In this document: one piece after another, positions 8,540 through 14,501 of the stretch
How the letters are laid out: each line of letters starts with the position of its first letter
Position numbering within the stretch: the stretch's first letter is position 1
Assembly: GCA_014380615.1 (NCBI GenBank)
Contig: JACMJM010000023.1
Location: 1 to 41,950, forward strand
DNA: 41,950 nt
Reading direction: 5' to 3'
Origin: Sphingobacteriaceae bacterium
Lineage (GTDB): Bacteria; Bacteroidota; Bacteroidia; Sphingobacteriales; Sphingobacteriaceae
Position numbers and translations under genes: made by a program
Notes under the pieces: generated by a model
The model's database searches: none
What the model was told of the DNA's origin: nothing
The model's input: only the letters and a program-made list of their open reading frames with translations

Positions 8540-8565
8540 ATTCGTAAATCATAATTCGTAAATCA
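8540..8565 (+). repeat. Tandem 12-bp direct repeat in the gldA-glyS divergent region
   Basis: ATTCGTAAATCA occurs twice (8540-8551 and 8554-8565) with a 14-bp period, directly upstream of the glyS -7 box and covering where a -33 element would be. Confidence 0.8.
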
Positions 8566-8568
8566 AAT

Positions 8569-8576
8569 TATCTTTG
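8569..8576 (+). promoter_or_regulatory. -7 box of glyS, nearly leaderless
   Basis: TATCTTTG matches TAnnTTTG exactly and ends 7 nt before the glyS ATG. No TTTG is found at the -33 position; the tandem repeat occupies it. Confidence 0.6.
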
Positions 8577-8583
8577 CAGCATC

Positions 8584-10059
8584 ATGAGTAAAAATAACGA
8601 CGAACTGTTTAAAAACGTTATCTCCCACGCTAAAGAATACGGATTTGTATTCCAATCGAGCGAAATCTACGACGGCCTGAGTGCCGTGTATGATTACGGG
8701 CAAAATGGAGCAGAGTTAAAAAATAACATTAAAGCCTATTGGTGGAAATCGATGGTGCAGATGCACGAAAACATTGTGGGTATTGATGCCGCAATTTTTA
8801 TGCACCCCACCACCTGGAAAGCTTCGGGCCACGTTGATGGCTTTAGCGATCCGATGATAGACAATAAAGATTCGAAAAAGCGCTATCGTGCCGATCAGTT
8901 ACTTGAAGATAAGATTGCACGTTACGAAAAAGACGGCAAGACAGAGAAAGCTGAAAAATTGCAAAATGCAATGGACGAAGCTTTAAAAGCCGAGAACCTA
9001 CCTGCTTTACGCGATCTAATAGTTGAACATGAAATAGCCTGCCCTGTATCGGGCACTAAAAATTGGACCGATGTGCGCCAGTTCAATCTGATGTTTTCTA
9101 CACAGATGGGAGCTGTTGCCGATGATGCGGATCTGGTTTATCTACGGCCGGAAACCGCTCAGGGAATATTCGTTAACTACCTTAATGTTCAAAAAACCGG
9201 ACGAATGAAGATTCCTTTCGGGATTGCGCAGATCGGAAAGGCATTTCGTAACGAAGTAATTGCCCGGCAGTTCATCATGCGAATGAGAGAGTTTGAGCAA
9301 ATGGAAATGCAATTCTTTGTACGCCCGGGCTCTGAAATGGAATGGTATGCTTACTGGAAAGACGCCCGTTTAAAATGGCACGAGGCACTTGGAACCGATG
9401 CGGCAAAATACCGTTTCCACGATCATACCAAACTGGCGCATTATGCCAATGCCGCGGTTGATATCGAATTTGAATTTCCGTTCGGGTTCAAAGAGGTGGA
9501 AGGAATACATAGCAGGACAGATTTTGACTTGAGTCAGCATCAAAAATTCTCCGGTAAAAAACTCCAATATTTTGATAATGACCTGAATGAGGAAGGCAAG
9601 CCGATTGGAAATTATATTCCTTACGTGATCGAAACTTCCATCGGGCTCGACAGGATGTTTCTGCTAACGATGATTAACGCTTATGAAGAGCAGGATTTAA
9701 GTGAAGGTGATAAAACGGACAGCCGGGTGGTTTTAAAACTTCACCCATGCCTTGCTCCCGTTAAAGCAGCGATTTTCCCTCTAACCAAAAAAGACGGACT
9801 TCCCGAAAAAGCAAAAGAAATAATGGACAGTTTAAAACTGGATCATAATATAATTTACGAAGAAAAAGATGCTATCGGAAAACGTTATCGCCGTCAGGAC
9901 GCTATCGGAACTCCGTTTTGTATTACGGTTGACCATCAAACCCTGGAGGATAATACGGTTACTATCAGGCACCGGGATACTATGGCGCAAGAACGAGTGG
10001 CAGTGGAAAAACTGGACCAGATGATTGCCGGGCTTGTGAGTTGGAGGAACTTGTTATAG
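8584..10059 (+). CDS. glyS: Glycine--tRNA ligase, single-chain class II type
   Basis: 491 residues of the dimeric alpha2 (eukaryotic/archaeal-like) GlyRS, not the alpha2beta2 enzyme of Proteobacteria. Landmarks: N-terminal 'YGFVFQSSEIYDGLSAVYDYGQNG', 'DLVYLRPETAQGIFVNY', motif 2 'FRNEVIARQFIMRMREFEQ', motif 3 'VIETSIGLDRMFL', and a C-terminal anticodon-binding domain starting 'LHPCLAPVKAAIFPL'. It charges tRNA-Gly with glycine in the cytosol. The gene is monocistronic, with a -7 box 7 nt before the start codon and a shared bidirectional terminator after the stop. Symbols glyS and glyQS are both used for this type. Confidence 0.96.
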   Translation: MSKNNDELFKNVISHAKEYGFVFQSSEIYDGLSAVYDYGQNGAELKNNIKAYWWKSMVQMHENIVGIDAAIFMHPTTWKASGHVDGFSDPMIDNKDSKKRYRADQLLEDKIARYEKDGKTEKAEKLQNAMDEALKAENLPALRDLIVEHEIACPVSGTKNWTDVRQFNLMFSTQMGAVADDADLVYLRPETAQGIFVNYLNVQKTGRMKIPFGIAQIGKAFRNEVIARQFIMRMREFEQMEMQFFVRPGSEMEWYAYWKDARLKWHEALGTDAAKYRFHDHTKLAHYANAAVDIEFEFPFGFKEVEGIHSRTDFDLSQHQKFSGKKLQYFDNDLNEEGKPIGNYIPYVIETSIGLDRMFLLTMINAYEEQDLSEGDKTDSRVVLKLHPCLAPVKAAIFPLTKKDGLPEKAKEIMDSLKLDHNIIYEEKDAIGKRYRRQDAIGTPFCITVDHQTLEDNTVTIRHRDTMAQERVAVEKLDQMIAGLVSWRNLL

Positions 10060-10066
10060 AAAATAG

Positions 10067-10100
10067 AAAAAAATGGCACTTCAAAAAAGAGTGCCATTTT
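10067..10100. terminator. Bidirectional terminator between glyS and the PepSY-like gene
   Basis: A perfect 11-bp stem (10070-10080 with 10090-10100, 9-nt loop) with A-run on the left and T-run on the right lies between two convergent stop codons and can serve both transcripts. Confidence 0.85.
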
Positions 10101-10106
10101 AGTTTC

Positions 10107-10547
10107 CTACTGTTCTTCAGATAAATTCTTAATTAGTCGCCCTCTATCTGAAACAATAATTTTAATCGGAGTATCGCCATTGCCGATTGATAGCTGATAT
10201 TCTGTCTTACCTTCATTCTCAATTTTCTCTGCAGCCTCAATCTTACCACCCGTAAATTCTTCTTGAGCTCCGTCATATACCTCTTTTGGCAACAAATTAA
10301 GAGGAATAGTGTATTGATGAATTAATTTAGTTCCCGAATCTTTATAGATAACCATGTGCGCGACGTTGTCTATTTTAAACTGCGCTTTAAACTTCTTTCC
10401 TTGTTTTTCCCAAACAACATCTTTAACGTTGTTAAATGACTGTGTAAACGACATGCTTACCGGTTGAGGAAGCGTAACACTTGCAGATTGAGCGTTTGCA
10501 AGAATCGCAAACAATATCGCAAACGTGCTTAGTATAATTCTTTTCAT
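10107..10547 (-). CDS. Periplasmic PepSY-like domain protein
   Basis: 146 residues: signal peptide 1-19 (cleavage after 'ANA', mature Gln20), then a domain with 'SFNNVKDVVWEKQGKKFKAQFKIDN', 'KEVYDGAQEEF' and 'IKIIVSDRGRLIKNLSEEQ'. This is the putative beta-lactamase-inhibitor-like PepSY-like fold common in Bacteroidota, in which 'W......A.F......' precedes a strand ending in 'G.L......'. The role is unknown; such proteins are small periplasmic binding or inhibitor modules. The gene is alone, and a hairpin can form in its 5' leader (10548-10593). Confidence 0.7.
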   Translation of the reverse strand: MKRIILSTFAILFAILANAQSASVTLPQPVSMSFTQSFNNVKDVVWEKQGKKFKAQFKIDNVAHMVIYKDSGTKLIHQYTIPLNLLPKEVYDGAQEEFTGGKIEAAEKIENEGKTEYQLSIGNGDTPIKIIVSDRGRLIKNLSEEQ

Positions 10548-10593
10548 AATTGTATATTAAAATGTGTACTATTTTTTTTGGACACATACAATT
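10548..10593 (-). promoter_or_regulatory. 5'-leader hairpin abutting the start codon of the PepSY-like gene
   Basis: The 12-nt segment 10582-10593 can pair with two blocks, 10562-10567 and 10548-10553 (8-nt bulge between them). On the transcript the stem ends immediately before the ATG at 10547, so it could mask the ribosome-binding region. Visible pairing only; no regulatory proof. Confidence 0.35.
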
Positions 10594-10711
10594 AAAGAAG
10601 GTTTAACACGTTGAGCATATATAAATTAAATGTCTGTTTTTGAGAATATTAGCGCACTTGAATCATGACATTAGACCTACATAAATACTTTAAGGTACCG
10701 ATCAAAAGAGG

Positions 10712-10719
10712 TATCTTTG
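10712..10719 (+). promoter_or_regulatory. -7 box upstream of the L,D-transpeptidase-like gene
   Basis: TATCTTTG, an exact TAnnTTTG match, ends 66 nt before the start codon at 10786. The -33 region has no clear TTTG. Confidence 0.5.
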
Positions 10720-10785
10720 TATTACTAAAAAACTAAAAAACTATCTATCGAATAAACTCTACGCAACATTACTAACTGACATAAT

Positions 10786-11610
10786 ATGAGGAAAAGGATT
10801 TATCGCGGGGCATCATTCATACTATTAGCATTAAGTATTCCTGCAATTGGCTGGGGTTTAAAAGAAAAGGAAGTAATTTCCAACGCAACTTCTACAACTT
10901 CAGATAGCGTACAAGCAGCTGTTACTTCTACTAACACGTCGACAGAAGAGTTATTTACGAAACATATTACTGAAATTTACGATTCGGCCCATTTAAGTAC
11001 GGCTTCACTTAATTTTGAAGTATTTAAAAAAGCTCTAACCGGATACTATCATCTTAAAGGTAATTTTAAAGTTTCCGGAGATAAACAAATTATATCGATA
11101 GTTGATTTCACTAAACCAAGCAGTCAAAAGCGCTTATGGATTGTGGATCTGGCAAAGAGAAAAGTATTGTTCCATACATTAGTAGCTCATGGCAGAGGAA
11201 GCGGCGGTTTAATGGCAGAAAAATTTTCTAACACGTCTGAATCTCACCAAAGCAGTTTAGGGTTTTATGTAACTGATGATACCTATATTGGAAAACACGG
11301 ATTATCATTACGCTTAAAAGGTTTAGACAAGGGCTATAATACAAACGCTCTTGCACGTGCAATTGTAGTTCACGGCGCGGATTATGTAAGCCAGAACTTT
11401 GTAAGCCAAAACGGATATTTAGGAAGAAGCCATGGCTGCCCTGCGGTTCCGGTGGAATTAACTAACGATATCATCAAAACCATTAAAGGTAAAACAGCTA
11501 TGTTTTTATATAGCGGCAGTACGCCAGTAAGCTATTCATCTAACCTTTTAGATGCGCAGGTAGCTGCTAATACGTTTATGTCGGCCAATCAATCATTAGC
11601 AACACTGTAA
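10786..11610 (+). CDS. Murein L,D-transpeptidase catalytic domain family protein (YkuD_2-like)
   Basis: 274 residues. A hydrophobic N-terminus (8-24) may be a signal peptide or anchor. The catalytic region has 'RLWIVDLAKRKVLFHTLVAHGRGSG', His196 in 'AIVVHGADYVS', and Cys218 in 'GRSHGCPAVP'; His and Cys in these motifs form the L,D-transpeptidase active site. Family members remodel peptidoglycan stem peptides in the periplasm. In this subfamily, spacing and the 'HGRGSG' insert differ from classic YkuD enzymes, so the exact reaction (transpeptidase, carboxypeptidase or hydrolase) is open. The gene is monocistronic, with a -7 box at 10712-10719 and a terminator right after the stop. Confidence 0.85.
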   Translation: MRKRIYRGASFILLALSIPAIGWGLKEKEVISNATSTTSDSVQAAVTSTNTSTEELFTKHITEIYDSAHLSTASLNFEVFKKALTGYYHLKGNFKVSGDKQIISIVDFTKPSSQKRLWIVDLAKRKVLFHTLVAHGRGSGGLMAEKFSNTSESHQSSLGFYVTDDTYIGKHGLSLRLKGLDKGYNTNALARAIVVHGADYVSQNFVSQNGYLGRSHGCPAVPVELTNDIIKTIKGKTAMFLYSGSTPVSYSSNLLDAQVAANTFMSANQSLATL

Positions 11611-11624
11611 AACCAAGAAGATTT

Positions 11625-11660
11625 AAAAAAGGACGTTCTTAATAAAGGCGTCCTTTTTTT
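11625..11660. terminator. Bidirectional terminator shared with the TPR gene
   Basis: An 11-bp stem (11625-11635 with 11649-11659, continuing into a T-run) follows the L,D-transpeptidase-like gene. Its right end overlaps the stop codon of the convergent TPR gene (11659-11661). Confidence 0.85.
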
Positions 11661-12531
11661 ATTGATTTAACTTTTTCTCCATCGCCAGAAGAGATTTCAG
11701 GTAGGGAGAATCGGCACTTGCAAATGACCGTGTTTTTTCGATCCATTCCTTACACTTTTCCTTCTTCTCTTTTTGAAAAAATGTAAGTGTCATATTATAG
11801 GCCATTTCGGCTTTTTGAGAAACATCATTTGAAATTTCTATCCCTGTAGAATATACCTTTTCGGCTTCATCTAATTTCCCCAAATTCATATAAGCATAGC
11901 CGAGTTCGCGATAGAACCAGAAATTCTTAGAATCGTTCTTTATAGCTCCTTTAAGAACTTTAATAGCATTTTCATACTGTCCTTTAGCGTTGTGGTTGTA
12001 AGATAATTCAAATTCAACTCCTTTAAAGTGAGGATCTAATGAATAGGCTTTAACCAGGCACTCCGCAGCCTTATCTAAAGCCCCTACATGATTATAATGT
12101 CGGCCCATATTAGTCAGGGTACTCACAGATTCTGACGGGGCCTTGTAACCCTTTAACCAAACAGGCTCCTTCGGCAAGTTTAGTTCCATTAATCTTTTTC
12201 CGGATAATTGAGCTACCAAACTTGTATTGGCTGCCAGCCGATATTTCATACTACTCGTTTTCAATCGTTCCATTGCTTTCGCTACAAATTTTCCACCCTT
12301 TTCAATAAAGAATTGGCCTTGCAGATCAAAAGTAAATCCGGCAGCCATATCCAAATAAACAAAACCATAGCTATATACCGAGTCGGCGGGCTTTTTCGGG
12401 AATACCACCCAGTTATCTTCGCAATCATAAAACTTTTTGTTGAAGATTAAATCGGGGACGTTGGCCTCCTGCGCCGATAAATAAAACGGAGACAGAACGC
12501 AAAAAACAAGCAAGGATAGATTTTTTTTCAC
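11659..12531 (-). CDS. Secreted tetratricopeptide-repeat protein
   Basis: 290 residues starting with GTG (12529-12531), which gives a regular signal peptide MKKNLSLLVFCVLSPFYLSA. The first half (about 25-130) matches no domain I recognise. From about 135, TPR-type helices follow: 'LTNMGRHYNHVGALDKAAECLVKAYSLDP', 'FELSYNHNAKGQYENAIKVLKGAIKND' and 'YRELGYAYMNLGKLDEAEKVYSTGIE'. The product is probably a periplasmic scaffold of unknown partner. It is the last gene of a minus-strand run with the TraB-like and solute-binding-like genes; the 47-bp gap to TraB allows co-transcription. Its stop codon lies inside the shared terminator. Confidence 0.8.
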   Translation of the reverse strand: MKKNLSLLVFCVLSPFYLSAQEANVPDLIFNKKFYDCEDNWVVFPKKPADSVYSYGFVYLDMAAGFTFDLQGQFFIEKGGKFVAKAMERLKTSSMKYRLAANTSLVAQLSGKRLMELNLPKEPVWLKGYKAPSESVSTLTNMGRHYNHVGALDKAAECLVKAYSLDPHFKGVEFELSYNHNAKGQYENAIKVLKGAIKNDSKNFWFYRELGYAYMNLGKLDEAEKVYSTGIEISNDVSQKAEMAYNMTLTFFQKEKKEKCKEWIEKTRSFASADSPYLKSLLAMEKKLNQ

Positions 12532-12578
12532 AATTAATTAATTAGAGGCCAAAAGGAGTTAGTGTCATTTTTTTTATA

Positions 12579-13469
12579 TTATCGAACAGCCAGTGGCTTT
12601 ACAGTGTAACCTGATGCTTTTAACAAGGCGATCAATCCCTTATTCCCTACCAGGTGGCCCGCACCCACGGCGAAAAAAACAGGCCCCTTAGCCATCATTC
12701 CCGGCATTATTTTTATCCAGTTATTATTCCGCTTCGTAAGTAATACGTCCATTTCCTCGGGCGTGTAATCCTTACTATCAAGAAAAGCATTTTCAATAGC
12801 TTTTAAATCCTGGCGTTTATAATCTTCAAATAGTTTTTCGCTTTCCTGTATCATGCGATTACTCTCACGCACAGTCTTCAGCAGTAGTTCTTTCTGCCGT
12901 GGCAAGGGCTGGTTGAACATAATTAATCCTTGTTCTTCAAGCGTCTCCAGCCCGAGTACTTTTTTCCCGGCTGCGGTTGCCTGTGTTTGAAAATACGTAT
13001 CTAAGCCCGGATTTTCGGGCGATACATTTTTAGGCGCAATCAACGCGACAAGCATTATCTGCACTGCCGCTGGTTTTAACCCGTTGAGCATACTTAGATC
13101 CATGCTCGTTTTTGTCTTTATAAAAGAATCTACTTCAGAATATTCGTTCGCTGAAAGAACTTTATCCAGGCTGTTGTCTTTAAGCAACATCATTGGCATC
13201 AACTTCTGGACCATAGCCATCTCGCTCTCCATTACAACTTCTCCCACAACGGCCGTAGCTTTTTTAAAATATTCCATTGTAGCGGGTAAAGTATCGAGAA
13301 AGTTTTTGCCAACCAGGTGATAGGTACCGAACAAATACGAAGGTTCTTTAAGCCCTCTACCACTTATTTCCCAGAAAAGCCCGGGTTTGGCAGAACTTTT
13401 ATTTTTATTCTGTGCATTTGCGTTAACGCTTAAAACGAGGATAAAGAAGCTTAATAAAACGTTTTTCAT
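12579..13469 (-). CDS. TraB/GumN family protein
   Basis: 296 residues with a signal peptide (1-19, cleavage after 'VNANA'). The TraB/GumN pattern is clear: 'PGLFWEISGRGLKEPSYLFGTYHLV' near the N-terminus with its conserved GT.H, acidic 'AVVGEVVMESEM', and C-terminal 'VFFAVGAGHLVGNKGLIALLKASGYTVKPL'. The conserved His and Glu residues suggest a metal-dependent hydrolase fold related to Tiki proteases; biochemical roles in bacteria are poorly defined. It starts 25 bp after the solute-binding-like gene and probably shares its transcript. Confidence 0.88.
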   Translation of the reverse strand: MKNVLLSFFILVLSVNANAQNKNKSSAKPGLFWEISGRGLKEPSYLFGTYHLVGKNFLDTLPATMEYFKKATAVVGEVVMESEMAMVQKLMPMMLLKDNSLDKVLSANEYSEVDSFIKTKTSMDLSMLNGLKPAAVQIMLVALIAPKNVSPENPGLDTYFQTQATAAGKKVLGLETLEEQGLIMFNQPLPRQKELLLKTVRESNRMIQESEKLFEDYKRQDLKAIENAFLDSKDYTPEEMDVLLTKRNNNWIKIMPGMMAKGPVFFAVGAGHLVGNKGLIALLKASGYTVKPLAVR

Positions 13470-13494
13470 TTGGTGTTCGTAAGATGGTTTATTA

Positions 13495-14421
13495 TCAACA
13501 ACTAAACTTTAACCATCCTTTGCCTTCATAACCGAAGATAAATTGTTTAGGATGGATAATTTCGGACAGAAGCTCTATAGTATCAACCACCTTTTGGCTG
13601 GAACGGTTGAAATACCGATTTCCATCAGCAATAAAAACCTTATCGTTCTTCACGGCGGTAAGCTCCGGCCAGCCCGGTAAATCTAACAATAAATGTATCT
13701 CCTGAAGGGTTCGCTCCATAGTAAAACCACAGGGGGCCACTACAATTATATCGGGATTAGCCGCCTGTATAGCCGCAAAATTAATATACCCGGAGTGTTT
13801 ACCATTTTCGGCCAGCAAAGATTTTCCGCCGGCAATTTCAATTAGTTCGGGAGTCCAGTTGCCTGCGGCCATTAAAGGTGCCAGCCATTCTATGCAAACT
13901 ACGGTGGGGCGCTGTTCAACGAACTTTAGTTTATGATGAATCAGATCGCAACGTTCCTGAAGCTCCTCTACAAACCTTTCGCCGTTTTCTTTCAGCCCTA
14001 ATCGCTCGGCCACAACTACTATTTCCGTAAATATATCTGAGAGGGTGTGCGGGTTGAGAGAGATCACTTCAACATCGTTTTTAAGCACATCCCGCAAAGT
14101 TTCTTCTACATCTTTTAAAGAAACGGCACAAACTTCGCACTGTGCCTGAGTAATAATAACGGTTGGCTCGAGCGCTTTCACTTTCGATTTATCTATGGTA
14201 TAGATCGATAAAGCATCAGCCAAAATATCTTTTACCTGTTTATCGATTTCGACACTTGATGACCCTGACATAAACTTTGCCGAAGAACAAACAGGCAGGC
14301 TGGTAATACTTTCGGGTAAATCACATTCATGCGAACGGCCAACCAACTGATCTTTTAAACCCAGCGCACATACAATCTCGGTAGCGGCTGGAAGCAGTGA
14401 TATAATTCTCTTATCAGGCAT
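13495..14421 (-). CDS. BtuF/FepB-like solute-binding-fold protein without signal peptide
   Basis: 308 residues of the periplasmic-binding-protein type used for cobalamin or iron chelates: 'RIISLLPAATEIVCALGL' at the N-terminus, 'LEPTVIITQAQCEVCAVS', 'CIEWLAPLMAAGNWTPELI', 'AANPDIIVVAPCGF'. It has no signal peptide or lipobox; the fold starts at residue 5, and no permease or ATPase gene is adjacent. A cytoplasmic cobalamin- or metal-binding role is thus more likely than uptake. Cys pairs at 'QCEVC' are notable. The start ATG is fixed by the conserved start of the fold. A -7 box TAGATTTG ends only 4 nt upstream. Likely co-transcribed with the TraB gene 25 bp downstream. Confidence 0.8.
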   Translation of the reverse strand: MPDKRIISLLPAATEIVCALGLKDQLVGRSHECDLPESITSLPVCSSAKFMSGSSSVEIDKQVKDILADALSIYTIDKSKVKALEPTVIITQAQCEVCAVSLKDVEETLRDVLKNDVEVISLNPHTLSDIFTEIVVVAERLGLKENGERFVEELQERCDLIHHKLKFVEQRPTVVCIEWLAPLMAAGNWTPELIEIAGGKSLLAENGKHSGYINFAAIQAANPDIIVVAPCGFTMERTLQEIHLLLDLPGWPELTAVKNDKVFIADGNRYFNRSSQKVVDTIELLSEIIHPKQFIFGYEGKGWLKFSC

Positions 14422-14425
14422 ACTG

Positions 14426-14433
14426 CAAATCTA
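14426..14433 (-). promoter_or_regulatory. -7 box of the solute-binding-like gene, nearly leaderless
   Basis: Minus-strand TAGATTTG matches TAnnTTTG exactly and ends 4 nt before the ATG at 14421. The upstream terminator stem (14442-14487) occupies the -33 region. Confidence 0.55.
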
Positions 14434-14441
14434 GTATTCAG

Positions 14442-14487
14442 AAATAAAAATGGCCTATAGTTTAAATACCACAGGCCATTTTTATTT
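14442..14487 (-). terminator. Terminator of the outer-membrane receptor gene
   Basis: A perfect 15-bp stem (14442-14456 with 14473-14487, 16-nt loop) lies 15 bp after the stop codon at 14502. The promoter of the next gene begins at its foot. Confidence 0.9.
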
Positions 14488-14501
14488 CCGATTTTTAATT
14501 A

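Noticed and set aside
8540..8565. The tandem repeat as a CRISPR fragment or insertion-sequence end.
   Set aside because: Only two 12-bp copies with a 2-bp gap; no spacers, no cas genes, no transposase.
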